A stretch of DNA of 64,000 nt from Candidatus Cloacimonadota bacterium (GTDB lineage Bacteria; Muiribacteriota; UBA6191), in NCBI GenBank assembly GCA_023954715.1, contig JAGSHD010000003.1, positions 62,001-126,000 of the forward strand, given 5' to 3'. Of this stretch, positions 26,623-36,682 are shown piece after piece. Made by a program: the position numbers and the translations under genes. Positions within the stretch are counted from its first letter, which is position 1; each line of letters opens with the position of its first letter. The notes below the pieces were generated by a model. The model was not told the origin of the DNA. It saw only the letters and a list, made by a program, of their open reading frames with translations, and made no database searches.

Positions 26623-27657
26623 GTGCCGCAACCCTTCAGTCTAGACATTTCAAACTGGTATCGTACTCTCATGATCAAAACAAGTTTAAAAAGTAAATTA
26701 AATGAGGATATCTGCATGGTAGCATATCCACAAAACCACGGTTATACCTATATGTTTGATTGTGGTATGGCCTCTCTACTTAATATTTCAGATATAACTA
26801 AGCTAAGAGCTGTATTTGTTACCCATACTCATATTGATCATTTTATTAACTTTGATACTATTATTCGACACAGAGCAGGTGGTAGGGTACCTTTGACTAT
26901 TACAGGGCCACTAGGTATTGCACAAAATGTACACTCCAAATTATTAGGGTATACTTGGAACCTCATAGGAAAGAGTAGTAACTGTTTTGAGATTCGTGAA
27001 ATTGTTGATGAAAATACCTTTCATATTTACAAGATTTACCCACCTACATGGAAATTGAAACCTCCAATTGTAGTTAGGTCTAAAACCTTGCTAGAGCAAG
27101 ATGGAATTTATGTGCAATACAGAGTTTTGGATCATAAAATTCCTTCCATTGCCTATAAACTTTCAGAAAGTAATAAAATAAATATTGGCGAGTTTCCATA
27201 CAAACCGGGTCCATGGGTTGCTAGATTAAAAGAGATGTACCTTAACAATGAAGAAGGAGATATTGAAGTGGATAACCAAATTCTGCAAGCAAGTGATCTG
27301 TTTACTTTGTTGCATACTACTCCTGGCTTCCAAGTAGGTTGGGCTATGGATCATCTTGGTACAGAGTATAATCACCAGTTACTTGAGGATCTTTTTCGTA
27401 ATATAGATATCCTTTATATAGAGTCATTTTTTCGAGAAGTTGATAAAGAGTATGCTTTGAAGCATCATCACTCTACATCTTTTCGATCAGGTGGATTGGC
27501 AAGACGGGCAGGAGTAAAAAAACTGAAATTGGTTCATCACTCTCGTAGGTATCTTTCAGAAATTCATGATCTATTAGAAGAAGGTAAGGCTGCCTTTGAA
27601 GGGCGCAAAGCAAACTTCAGTCAAGAAGCTACAGCAAAGTATCTACTCAAGGAGTAA
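26623..27657 (+). CDS. RNase Z-like metallo-beta-lactamase-fold protein
   Basis: The 344-residue protein starts at GTG 26623 and has the RNase Z-type zinc motif THTHIDHF near residue 67, MFDCGM before it, and later ligands in AMDHLG and KHHHS. LVHHSRRY near residue 306 corresponds to the C-terminal histidine motif. Family members remove 3' trailers from tRNA precursors. The sequence is more divergent than typical RNase Z, so another MBL hydrolase is possible. It ends two bases before carA. Confidence 0.6.
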   Translation: MPQPFSLDISNWYRTLMIKTSLKSKLNEDICMVAYPQNHGYTYMFDCGMASLLNISDITKLRAVFVTHTHIDHFINFDTIIRHRAGGRVPLTITGPLGIAQNVHSKLLGYTWNLIGKSSNCFEIREIVDENTFHIYKIYPPTWKLKPPIVVRSKTLLEQDGIYVQYRVLDHKIPSIAYKLSESNKINIGEFPYKPGPWVARLKEMYLNNEEGDIEVDNQILQASDLFTLLHTTPGFQVGWAMDHLGTEYNHQLLEDLFRNIDILYIESFFREVDKEYALKHHHSTSFRSGGLARRAGVKKLKLVHHSRRYLSEIHDLLEEGKAAFEGRKANFSQEATAKYLLKE

Positions 27658-27659
27658 TA

Positions 27660-28724
27660 GTGCAAGATAGGTGGTTGATTCTATCAGATGGTACTAAGTT
27701 CAAGGGTCATGCTATTGGTTCTGATAATTTCAAGTCCGGAGAGTTAGCTTTTCATACTGGTATGAGTGGCTATATGGAGTCGATTACAGATCCTTCTTAC
27801 AAAGGTCAATCTCTATGTTTTACATATCCATCTATTGGTAACTATGGTGTTGATCTAAAATATGATAATCTACAATCTAAAACTCCTAGTATATCTGCAT
27901 TAATTATTTGTGATAGCTCAGACTATTATGGTGATAATAGTGAAGCGCTTAGCTTAGATCAATACTTAAAAAACCAAAATATTGCTGGCATTAGTGGTAT
28001 TGATACTCGTGCATTAGTAAAGTTACAAAGTAATGATCCGCCACTAATAGCTCGATTGAGTGATTCAAGTAGTTTTAATATAAATAAAAGTCAAAGGTTC
28101 GAATCCCCAGTTTCAGGAGTCCATCGATTTTCAAAAAGTAGATCAGGCAAAGATCTTCCTTGGATTTTAGTAATCGACTGTGGTTGTAAACAAGGGATTA
28201 TAGACTTGGTTTTATTGTGCGACGTAAACGTAATAACTATTGATCATAGGCTAAATTACCATGAAATCAAAGATCGATTAGAGTCTTATCAAGCGATTGT
28301 CATTTCAAATGGTCCAGGTAACCCAAAGAGTTATAGTGTGTTAATAGATATGTTAAAAATATCCTTAAACCAACAGATACCAATATTTGGAGTATGTTTA
28401 GGGCACCAAGTTTTAGCTTTGGCAGCGGGGGCTGAAACCGAATTGTTAGAACATGCACATCGATCACACAATCAACCGATCATCGATCTTAAAACCAATC
28501 GTTGTTACAATAGCTCACAAAACCACTCTTATGCTGTAAGTAAAGATTCTATATCTAAAGACTGGAAAGTATGGTTTGAAAACTTAAATGATGGAAGTAT
28601 AGAGGGATTATCACATAAGAATAACATCTTTAAGTCAGTACAGTTTCATCCAGAGGGTTGTTCTGGTCCCCAAGATCTTGCTGGTGTAATCACTGATTTT
28701 ATCAATGAAGCTACAAGATTATGA
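27660..28724 (+). CDS. carA: Carbamoyl-phosphate synthase small subunit
   Basis: The 354-residue protein starts at GTG 27660. It has the CarA N-terminal domain (FHTGMSGYMESITDPSYKGQ) and a class I glutaminase domain with the nucleophile in FGVCLGHQ near residue 243 and the His/Glu pair in QFHPEG near 330. It supplies ammonia from glutamine to CarB for arginine and pyrimidine synthesis. The stop overlaps carB as ATGA. The length is slightly below the usual 370-380. Confidence 0.93.
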   Translation: MQDRWLILSDGTKFKGHAIGSDNFKSGELAFHTGMSGYMESITDPSYKGQSLCFTYPSIGNYGVDLKYDNLQSKTPSISALIICDSSDYYGDNSEALSLDQYLKNQNIAGISGIDTRALVKLQSNDPPLIARLSDSSSFNINKSQRFESPVSGVHRFSKSRSGKDLPWILVIDCGCKQGIIDLVLLCDVNVITIDHRLNYHEIKDRLESYQAIVISNGPGNPKSYSVLIDMLKISLNQQIPIFGVCLGHQVLALAAGAETELLEHAHRSHNQPIIDLKTNRCYNSSQNHSYAVSKDSISKDWKVWFENLNDGSIEGLSHKNNIFKSVQFHPEGCSGPQDLAGVITDFINEATRL

Positions 28725-31700
28725 AGACTATATTAGTTTTAGGTTCTGGAGCAATTAAAATAGGTGAAGCAGGTGAGTTTGATTACTCGGGCTGCCAAGC
28801 TATAAAGGGGCTAAAAGAATGTGGCCATAGAGTTGTAGTTTTAAATCCTAATGTTGCTAGTACTCAAAGTAATGGAGATTTTGCTGATGTTGTTTATTTA
28901 AAAAAAGTATCTCACAGCGAAGTTAAAGCTATCATCACCAAAGAAAATGTTTGTTCTGTATTAATTGGGTTTGGTGGGCAAACAGCTCTAAACTGTGCTA
29001 TTGAATGTCATAATCTAGGTATTTTTGAAAAATATAACGTCCAAGTTTTAGGCACTAGTATTGAGAATATAATATGTAGTGAGAATCGAGCCGAATTTGC
29101 ACAACTGGTAAGACAATTGTCTTACGAACACAGTAACTATTGTATTATAGAAAATCTAATTGACTTAGAAGATAAATCAATACCATTTAACTTTCCAGTG
29201 TTTGTACGATCTAACCAAAGCCTTGGTGGCTTAGCGTCAGGGGTTTGTAGGGATTACACATGTTTATATAACCACTGTAAGAAGTACTTGAGTTTTTGCG
29301 ATAGTTTAATTATTGAAGACTACTTAGATGGTTTCAAAGAAGTTGAGTACGAAATACTTCGGGATCGTAATGATAGCTGTATTTGTATATGCAGTATGGA
29401 AAATCTTGATCCTATGGGTATCCATACAGGTGATAGTATCGTTGTTGCTCCAACACAAACAATCAACGATACTCTTCATCAAAAACTACGTAATGCAGCT
29501 TTTGCTATAGCAAGAAAATTAGAGTTGATTGGCGAATTTAATGTTCAGTTTGCTATTGATCCCAAAACGGATAAATTCAAAGTAATCGAAGTGAATGCGA
29601 GATTATCACGATCTTCAGCATTAGCATCTAAAGCATGCGGATATCCGATTGCTCTAATCGCAGTTAAATTATGCCTGGGATACACTTTGGGAGAGCTAAA
29701 AAACTCACTAAATAGTAAACTGTCTGCTGTAATGGAGCCGACTCTGGATTATATCTGTGTCAAAATTCCAAAATGGGAGGACCAACGTTTTTTTGGTCAA
29801 GCTATTCCTATTGGAGCAGAGATGCAGTCAATTGGCGAAGTAATGGCAATTGGTCGTAGCTTTGAAGAAGCTATGCAAAAAGGTTTACGTATGGTTGGAT
29901 TTAGCGTGGATAACTTGAATAATAACTTGTATCCTCACTCTAGAAGACTTTTATCAATATTAAGCTCAATGAGAAAAGGATTGTCAATCAATCAGCTTCA
30001 TGAAATCACAAATATTAACCATTGGTTTTTAGGAAAATTGAAAAATATAGTGATGCAAGAAGAAGAAATAGCTAGGTCAATAAATTTGGATGGTAAACTC
30101 ATATTGAAGGCAAAGAAGAGTGGCACTAGTGATTTGTATGTAGCAAAAATGTTTGATCTTAGCGAGATGGATGTTAGATCGTTGAGAAAGAGAGATACCA
30201 TAACTCCTAAAGTTAAAATGATTGATAGTGTCTCTGGAGAGTATCGTACTAAAAGTAATTATTTATACCATAGCTATAATGGATATGATCATGATGTGGA
30301 AGCATTGGCACCAAACAAAGCAATATTGCTAATTGGGTCTGGTAGCTATCAAATTGGCTCTTCGTTGGAATTTGATTGGTGTTGTTTACAAACACTCCAG
30401 TCTATTAATAAATATGGCTTCAAAAGTATATTTCTAAACAATAACCCTGAGACTTTAAGTACGGATTATGATCAATCAGACCGCCTCTATTTTGAAGAGC
30501 TTTCTTTGGAAAAGATTTTGGATATCGTAGATTTTGAAAATCCTTTTGGAGTTATTATTTCTATGAGTGGTCAAGTAGGTAACAACTTAAGTAATCAATT
30601 ACAAAAAGCAGGTATAAAAGTATTGGGTACGGATAATAGCTCTATACAAATATGTGAAAACCGAGCCCTTTTTGAGACTCATTTACATAGTGTAGGAATT
30701 ATACACCCTAAGAGTTTCGAATATACAAAACTGCAAGATAATCTAAACCTGGTAGAATACCCTGTTATTATAAGACCTTCAAAAGTTTTATCCGGCATTA
30801 ACATGAGAGTATGCAACAGTTCAGAGGAGCTAACAAATAGTATAGGCCATGGACAAAAAGATTGCTTGATTAATGAATTTATCGATAATGCTATAGAGAT
30901 TGATTTTGATGGAGTATCTGTTGATAACAATATTATAGCTTTTGCAATCTGTGAACATATAGAAAGAGCAGGAGTTCACTCTGGTGACTCGACTTTAGTT
31001 AGTCCACCTCAAAACATTAATTTAGAGACTCAATCAGAGTTGTTGAAGATAGCTAAGTTACTTGTATACTCATTACAAATAAAGGGCATCTTTAATATAC
31101 AGTTTATGATTAAATCATCGGACATATTTGTTATTGAGTGTAACTTAAGAGCATCGAGAACCATTCCCTTTATATCTAAATTAAAGTCAATAGATTTTAT
31201 AGGACTAAGTACCGCAATTTATCTTGAGCAGCCATTTGAGGATTTGAAGGATGAAACAAGCAATACAATAGGAGTAAAGGTACCTCAATTTTCATTTCAG
31301 CGTATGAAAAATACTGACCCTAACTTAAGTGCTATCATGCGTTCAACAGGGGAAGTAGCTGCTTTTAGTCATAGCTATAGTATTGCATTGATTGAAGGCA
31401 TGAGTGCTGTTGGCTATCCTACTCATCTAAACAAGGTGTGTCTAATTGCAGATGGGATTGAAATTGTGAATAAGTTAGGCTTAGAAAAGCTGAATGTAAG
31501 TATTGTCTGTGTTGATAATACAATAGACTATTTAAGCGATTTAGAGCTACTAACTACTTATGAACCAAATGATTCTTTAAAAGAAGGATACGATCTTTTA
31601 ATATGCCTAAGTAATGAGCACAAGATAGACTATCAGCGTAGAGTGATCGAACAGGGGATTCCTGTTATTAATGATTTTCACCTAGCTTGCCAATATTTAC

Positions 31701-31726
31701 AAGCTTTAGGTGAAATCAAACTTTGA
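28721..31726 (+). CDS. carB: Carbamoyl-phosphate synthase large subunit
   Basis: The 1001-residue protein has both ATP-grasp halves. The first begins VLGSGAIKIGEAGEFDYSGCQA, with FVRSNQSLGGLASG and VIEVNARLSRSSA. The second begins LIGSGSYQIGSSLEFDW, with VIRPSKVLSGINM and VIECNLRASRT. It ends with a shortened MGS-like allosteric domain. The protein is about 70 residues shorter than most CarB proteins, and several motifs are non-canonical, which suggests fast evolution. It forms carbamoyl phosphate from ammonia, bicarbonate and two ATP. Confidence 0.93.
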   Translation: MKTILVLGSGAIKIGEAGEFDYSGCQAIKGLKECGHRVVVLNPNVASTQSNGDFADVVYLKKVSHSEVKAIITKENVCSVLIGFGGQTALNCAIECHNLGIFEKYNVQVLGTSIENIICSENRAEFAQLVRQLSYEHSNYCIIENLIDLEDKSIPFNFPVFVRSNQSLGGLASGVCRDYTCLYNHCKKYLSFCDSLIIEDYLDGFKEVEYEILRDRNDSCICICSMENLDPMGIHTGDSIVVAPTQTINDTLHQKLRNAAFAIARKLELIGEFNVQFAIDPKTDKFKVIEVNARLSRSSALASKACGYPIALIAVKLCLGYTLGELKNSLNSKLSAVMEPTLDYICVKIPKWEDQRFFGQAIPIGAEMQSIGEVMAIGRSFEEAMQKGLRMVGFSVDNLNNNLYPHSRRLLSILSSMRKGLSINQLHEITNINHWFLGKLKNIVMQEEEIARSINLDGKLILKAKKSGTSDLYVAKMFDLSEMDVRSLRKRDTITPKVKMIDSVSGEYRTKSNYLYHSYNGYDHDVEALAPNKAILLIGSGSYQIGSSLEFDWCCLQTLQSINKYGFKSIFLNNNPETLSTDYDQSDRLYFEELSLEKILDIVDFENPFGVIISMSGQVGNNLSNQLQKAGIKVLGTDNSSIQICENRALFETHLHSVGIIHPKSFEYTKLQDNLNLVEYPVIIRPSKVLSGINMRVCNSSEELTNSIGHGQKDCLINEFIDNAIEIDFDGVSVDNNIIAFAICEHIERAGVHSGDSTLVSPPQNINLETQSELLKIAKLLVYSLQIKGIFNIQFMIKSSDIFVIECNLRASRTIPFISKLKSIDFIGLSTAIYLEQPFEDLKDETSNTIGVKVPQFSFQRMKNTDPNLSAIMRSTGEVAAFSHSYSIALIEGMSAVGYPTHLNKVCLIADGIEIVNKLGLEKLNVSIVCVDNTIDYLSDLELLTTYEPNDSLKEGYDLLICLSNEHKIDYQRRVIEQGIPVINDFHLACQYLQALGEIKL

Positions 31727-31770
31727 GTAGACTTATTATTTTAATAATCTTTTGAGATTGTTAAGTCTAC
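31727..31770 (+). terminator. Stem-loop immediately after carB
   Basis: Right after the carB stop codon, GTAGACTTA (31727-31735) pairs with TAAGTCTAC (31762-31770). A second inner stem, AATCT with AGATT, sits in the loop. No T-run follows, so it may stabilise the mRNA end or be a factor-assisted terminator. The rest of the spacer to 31881 shows no gene. Confidence 0.45.
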
Positions 31771-31881
31771 TAAATTAGTATGATGGTTCATATAAATTCA
31801 TTAGAGTTAACAAATAAAAAGATCTATATTAGTAAGTAGGTCAGACTAATGAAATAGATAACTAGGTCAACACACTTAAGA

Positions 31882-32622
31882 TTATTTGCGGTTTAAGTTT
31901 AAAAAGTGTTTTAAGACTTCGATTTTTTCTTGATCACTGTTAAATAAATTATCAGATTTAGTAATAAGTGATTGAATCTGAAGGCTTTCAATCTTGGATT
32001 GTTCCATTTCATAAGCCTGATTTTGTAACTCTTTATTTGTTTCAGGGTCTAAAGTGTTTGTTAAATTTAGTTTAAGCTCTGAAAGAGCTAAGTTGACGGC
32101 TTCAATGTCAACGTCACATTGTTTGGATCTAGCTGAGATGCTTTTTTTGACTTCTGTATCAAAAAATTGAACAAAGCTCTGGTCTGGGATTAAAATCTGA
32201 TGTGGGTTGGTGGCATCTTCTTGACTAATCTGGTCTGAATTTGTTGAATCGCTTTGAATAGTTTGCTTTGGAGTAATGAAAAAGTGATGGAAAACGATTC
32301 CTACTAAAAGTGAAAATTCAAAAACATCAAAGTATTCTTCACCTGTAAACGGGGTTGGGTCACTAATAACTCTATAAGCAACTAAGGGAGAAATAATTAG
32401 TGCTCCCCATAGTAAAACAGAGGGTATATAGTATCTAGCGACACGATAGAGAGTAACCCAAGTTTGAGGTTTAGCAAATACTTGTAGGATTTCAACTAGG
32501 CTTTGTTTTTCCACCTTATCATTCGATAGGGAACTCGGCTTGTTAACTCTAGTCAATAAATTGTTGTGCCAACGTTTATCACTAATTTTTTCTAATAAAG
32601 CTAATCTATCTTTTACGTCCAT
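31882..32622 (-). CDS. Hypothetical two-span membrane protein
   Basis: The 246-residue product has a charged N-terminal 65 residues, two hydrophobic segments (around YYIPSVLLWGALIISPLVAY near residue 66 and FEFSLLVGIVFHHFF near 102) and a long polar, predicted helical C-terminal half. I recognise no family or motif. It starts 36 bp downstream of the M4 protease gene on the same strand and may be co-transcribed with it. Confidence 0.5.
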   Translation of the reverse strand: MDVKDRLALLEKISDKRWHNNLLTRVNKPSSLSNDKVEKQSLVEILQVFAKPQTWVTLYRVARYYIPSVLLWGALIISPLVAYRVISDPTPFTGEEYFDVFEFSLLVGIVFHHFFITPKQTIQSDSTNSDQISQEDATNPHQILIPDQSFVQFFDTEVKKSISARSKQCDVDIEAVNLALSELKLNLTNTLDPETNKELQNQAYEMEQSKIESLQIQSLITKSDNLFNSDQEKIEVLKHFLNLNRK

Positions 32623-32658
32623 AGTATTCCAATTATTACGTTAAAAATTTGAGACTCT

Positions 32659-34260
32659 TTATCTCATACCAATCTTTTTAAAAGCATTTTGAATAGTATT
32701 TATATACTCTTCTTTGTTAGCATCTTTTCTAAAAAAATCATTGGCACAGGTGATCAATCGAGATTTAAAGGCTTGAAAAGTAGAGTTTTTATCTAACCAT
32801 TTACCTTTGAGTAAACTCATGTAAAGATCTCCCATTTTCTCTTTAGTTACTGGAGTAGAGCCTAAACCATCTGCTGTGGAAGCAAGATAAAAAAACTTGT
32901 TGAATATAGGAGCGTTAACGTGTACCCCACCATTGTCTTGAAACCAAGATTTACAATAAATTTTTCGACCCATTCGATCCGGATATACTATAAATTTAAG
33001 TCCACTTTTACGGTTCATGATCTCCCATTCTTGAAACTCCATTGCGTACTCTAATAGGTCTCCTCGTCCCCAAGTGGGGTCCTGCAGATTTCTACCTGCC
33101 TTATAATCGCCTAATGCAATATCTTCACCGATAAGCCAGTCTGGATCAACAATTACACCCATGACATCTGCTATATGTTCATTGAGGGTGCCAGATTCAT
33201 CGCTGTATGTTAATGGTGATAGTTGGTGCATTATACCGTGACCGTACTCGTGGGCAGCTACATCTAAAGCTTTTGTTAGATAATCAAAACCAGCTCCTTT
33301 TCCAGAGCCATCGCCAAAATAAAAAGCCTGTTTCTCAGGAAGAAAGTACGCATTGTTAAAATTATTCATAACATGGGCAATTGCTTTAACTGGTTTTTGG
33401 CCTGTGTGCCAAATAAAGTTATATTTATTTTTAAAAGTATCAATCACTTTTTGCATATTTAAATATAATTCAACTTCTGCTTTTTGATTGTCCTTTCTAC
33501 TTTGTCCCTCTTTATCCCACAGGTTGTCAATATCAGAGGAGTGAGTTTCAAGATTAGAGTTAAATATCTCCAATTGTCTTTGTTTGTCTATCAATTTATG
33601 AGTACCAGACTCTTTAACAACTTCAAAAGTGTGGAGGTGATCTTGGCTAAGGGAGTATCCTTTGCCCTTTAAAGCAATCAAGTTGTCAATTTTATTAAAA
33701 ATAACACCAGATTTTGCGTCTATAAAATATTCAACCCATGTTTCAAATCCGTCTACTATTGCAGGTAGACGAAAATACCAAACAAGCTTATAATTGCCTA
33801 AAAAACGATACCAGTATAATCCCTCTTTGGTAGTGTTATTACTGGCTGGTAACTGTTTAACTAAAGAGTTTGATCTTAAATCCTTGGTTGCTATCTTTCT
33901 AGCATGCATTAAAGTAATTTTAGCTGAGCTATCTTGCGTAGATAATTTTTCAATGAGATTGATTTCTCGATGATTCAGGTGATTTGTAGCTAAGGACTTA
34001 ACTTTATTGCTTTTATCTAAAACTAGTAGTTTAGTTTCGCCAAAGACAGGAACATTACCCGAGTGAAGTTGATATTTTTCTATATTAGTTTGAGGATTTA
34101 TCCAATGTAAAATGGGGTGTTTAAAATGATCGCTGACACTAGTATGAGTCTTACGATCACCAAAGTGTTGATGAACCTCGTTTTCTAACCACTGATTACT
34201 TGAACTTTGGCTAAAGCATGTATTAATTAGAGGGAATAGCAGAGCGAATTTCTTAAGCAT
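32659..34260 (-). CDS. M4-family (thermolysin-like) metalloprotease
   Basis: The 533-residue protein has a signal peptide (MLKKFALLFPLINTCFS) and a propeptide region of FTP/PepSY type (near residues 40-215). A thermolysin catalytic domain follows, with HEYGHGIMH near residue 341 and the third zinc ligand in NEHIADV near 361. The family's GGVHVN motif lies near residue 435. It should be secreted, bind zinc and degrade extracellular protein or peptide. No PPC or other C-terminal domain is present. Confidence 0.87.
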   Translation of the reverse strand: MLKKFALLFPLINTCFSQSSSNQWLENEVHQHFGDRKTHTSVSDHFKHPILHWINPQTNIEKYQLHSGNVPVFGETKLLVLDKSNKVKSLATNHLNHREINLIEKLSTQDSSAKITLMHARKIATKDLRSNSLVKQLPASNNTTKEGLYWYRFLGNYKLVWYFRLPAIVDGFETWVEYFIDAKSGVIFNKIDNLIALKGKGYSLSQDHLHTFEVVKESGTHKLIDKQRQLEIFNSNLETHSSDIDNLWDKEGQSRKDNQKAEVELYLNMQKVIDTFKNKYNFIWHTGQKPVKAIAHVMNNFNNAYFLPEKQAFYFGDGSGKGAGFDYLTKALDVAAHEYGHGIMHQLSPLTYSDESGTLNEHIADVMGVIVDPDWLIGEDIALGDYKAGRNLQDPTWGRGDLLEYAMEFQEWEIMNRKSGLKFIVYPDRMGRKIYCKSWFQDNGGVHVNAPIFNKFFYLASTADGLGSTPVTKEKMGDLYMSLLKGKWLDKNSTFQAFKSRLITCANDFFRKDANKEEYINTIQNAFKKIGMR

Positions 34261-34389
34261 AGAAGTCCTTATGAATTATAAAATATTATATATTAGTTAG
34301 TAATAATACTTAAAAATATATTTTTGTCTAGACTGAAAGTACACAGCGTAAAGATAGTTCAATAGAAGAAGGGGCATTAAAGCAATAAA

Positions 34390-34416
34390 AGGCCTAAATC
34401 TTTGCAATTTAAGCCT
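34390..34416 (-). terminator. Intrinsic terminator of the glpDKF operon
   Basis: On the minus strand, AGGCTTAAAT pairs with ATTTAGGCCT (10 bp with one G-T wobble, 7-nt loop) and is followed by TTTT, just past the glpF stop codon. Confidence 0.7.
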
Positions 34417-34428
34417 AAAAATTGTTAT

Positions 34429-35160
34429 TTACTTTATACTACTCATTAACACATTAAATAGCCAAGCACCAAAGGCTCCACCTAATAATGGAGCTACAAC
34501 AGGAATCCAAGCATAGGACCAATCACTATCTCTCTTGTTTGGAACAGGCAGTAAAAAATGAACTAATCTTGGTGAAAGATCTCTTGCTGGGTTAATGGCA
34601 TAGCCGGTTGTTCCCCCTAGGGATAAACCAATACTAAAAACTAATAAACCTACCGCGATAGGGCCTACACCACCAACTAAACCATTGTTAGCATGAAAGA
34701 TACCGAGTACCCCGATACAAAGCATAGCAGTACCGATAAATTCAGATATAAAGTTGAAAACTATGTTTGGTATAGCTGGGCCTGTTGAAAAACAAGCTAA
34801 CTTTAAGTCTTTATCTTCCGTCTCCAAAAAGTGTGGATAAAAGTATAATAACACTAAAGCAGCACCAATAAAGGCCCCAATAAACTCACCCGCAAAGTAG
34901 TAGGGTATTTGTGCTGCACTTACAGCACCACTAACATACAATGCGACAGTTACTGCTGGATTTAAATGAGCTCCAGAGATCCAGCCAGTAATAAAAACCG
35001 CCATAGATACTGCTAATGCCCAACCTGTAGTAATTACAATCCACCCAGAATCCTGAGCTTTAGATTTGTTTAAAACAACATTTGCAACAACGCCGTTTCC
35101 TAGTAGAATCAATATAGCTGTTCCGAAAATTTCACCAATTAAAATTGCTTCGTTTGTCAT
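34429..35160 (-). CDS. glpF: Glycerol facilitator (aquaglyceroporin)
   Basis: The 243-residue membrane protein has both aquaporin signature boxes, SGAHLNPAVT near residue 62 and YAINPARDLSPR near 188, with six helices. The aspartate after the second NPA (NPARD) is characteristic of glycerol facilitators. It passes glycerol into the cell for the kinase encoded just upstream in the same operon. It lies 6 bp after glpK. Confidence 0.92.
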   Translation of the reverse strand: MTNEAILIGEIFGTAILILLGNGVVANVVLNKSKAQDSGWIVITTGWALAVSMAVFITGWISGAHLNPAVTVALYVSGAVSAAQIPYYFAGEFIGAFIGAALVLLYFYPHFLETEDKDLKLACFSTGPAIPNIVFNFISEFIGTAMLCIGVLGIFHANNGLVGGVGPIAVGLLVFSIGLSLGGTTGYAINPARDLSPRLVHFLLPVPNKRDSDWSYAWIPVVAPLLGGAFGAWLFNVLMSSIK

Positions 35161-35166
35161 AATACT

Positions 35167-36660
35167 CTACGCCTCTATCCAGTTTTTAGATCGTTCAATT
35201 GCTTTTTTCCAGTAGTCTGTATGCTTTTTGGCTTCTGTATCAGCCATGGAAGGCTCAAACGCTCGTCCTTCTTGAGCCAATTGAGTTAACTCATCAAAAT
35301 CTTTATAGACTCCTGCTGCAAGACCTGCTAAATAGGCGGCACCCATAGCTGTCGTCTCAACGACTGTTGGTCTACTAACCGTACATTGATTGATATCAGC
35401 TTGAAACTGCATTAAATAGTTATTGGCTGAAGCTCCTCCATCAACTTTTAAGATAGAAAGTTTCTTTTGTAAATCTTGTTGCATACACTCTAAAACATCT
35501 CTTGATTGTAATGCGATTGCATTTAAAGAAGCTTTAACAATATCCTCTCTAGAAGTGTCTCTTGTTAAACCATGCATAGTTCCTCGGGCGTAAGGATCCC
35601 AGTAAGGTGCGCCAAGGCCAACAAAAGCGGGTACAATATATACATCACTATTTGGATTTGCTTTAAGGGCCATTTCTTCGCAAAGTGCTGCATCTTCGAT
35701 AATTTGGAGCTCGTCTCGCAACCATTGAACTAATGCACCACCTATAAAAACTGCACCTTCCAGTGCATAAGTAGTTTTGCCTCCAATAGACCAAGCTATA
35801 GTTGTTAAAAGTCCATTTTGTGAATTAACGGCTTTATCTCCTGTATTCATAAGTAAAAAGCATCCAGTACCATAGGTATTTTTAGCCATTCCTTCATTTA
35901 AACAAAGTTGACCAAATAAGGCGGATTGTTGATCGCCAGCGATTCCAGAGATAACAATCGATGAGCCTAAAAAGTCTGGATGGCATTCGCCTACTCGTTG
36001 GGAGGAGTCCACTACTGTAGGAAGAGCAGATCGTGGGATTTCAAAGCGCTCTAGAATCTCTTGATCCCAATCCTTGTCATGAATATTATAAACAAGGGTA
36101 CGAGAAGCGTTGCTAGCATCACTGATGTGTTTTTCACCCTTAGTCAAGTTATAGACTAACCAAGAGTCAACGGTACCAAACAAGAGATTACCATCATCGG
36201 CACACTTTTTAACTGCAGGATTATTTTGAAGTAACCATCGCATTTTGGTTCCGGAAAAATAAGCATCGGTAACCAGACCGGTTTTTTGTTTTAATTTAGA
36301 ATCAAAACCTTCTGCTTTTAGCTCTTCACAAAAATCAGCAGTACGGCGACATTGCCATACTATGGCATTGTTGAGAGCTTGACCTGTAGTCTTATCCCAT
36401 GCAATTACAGTTTCACGTTGATTAGTAATACCAATACAACGAATGTCACTAGCTTGTAGATTAGCTGTTTTGAGTGCTTCTTTCATCGTCTTTAGTTGGC
36501 CTTGCCAGATTTCACTTGGGATTTGTTCAACCCAACCAGATTGAGGATAGTGACATTGTAGTGGTTCCGTTGCCATTGAAATGATCTCACCCAATTTATT
36601 AAAAATAATTGTTCGCGAGCTTGTTGTTCCTTGGTCTAAGGCCATGATAAATTCAGACAT
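35167..36660 (-). CDS. glpK: Glycerol kinase
   Basis: The 497-residue FGGY-family kinase has the N-terminal ALDQGTTSSRTIIF, the catalytic-type IVWQCRRTADFC, the GTVDSWL segment and GLGAPYWDPYARG, all typical of GlpK. It phosphorylates glycerol to sn-glycerol 3-phosphate. Full family length. It sits between glpD and glpF with short gaps of 22 and 6 bp. Confidence 0.95.
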   Translation of the reverse strand: MSEFIMALDQGTTSSRTIIFNKLGEIISMATEPLQCHYPQSGWVEQIPSEIWQGQLKTMKEALKTANLQASDIRCIGITNQRETVIAWDKTTGQALNNAIVWQCRRTADFCEELKAEGFDSKLKQKTGLVTDAYFSGTKMRWLLQNNPAVKKCADDGNLLFGTVDSWLVYNLTKGEKHISDASNASRTLVYNIHDKDWDQEILERFEIPRSALPTVVDSSQRVGECHPDFLGSSIVISGIAGDQQSALFGQLCLNEGMAKNTYGTGCFLLMNTGDKAVNSQNGLLTTIAWSIGGKTTYALEGAVFIGGALVQWLRDELQIIEDAALCEEMALKANPNSDVYIVPAFVGLGAPYWDPYARGTMHGLTRDTSREDIVKASLNAIALQSRDVLECMQQDLQKKLSILKVDGGASANNYLMQFQADINQCTVSRPTVVETTAMGAAYLAGLAAGVYKDFDELTQLAQEGRAFEPSMADTEAKKHTDYWKKAIERSKNWIEA

Positions 36661-36682
36661 GTAGCTTTCTCCCTTAAAATTG

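Noticed and set aside
28095..28110. Sequence GGTTCGAATCC, identical to a tRNA T-arm consensus
   Set aside because: It lies inside carA in the correct reading frame, and no acceptor, D-arm or anticodon arm can be built around it.
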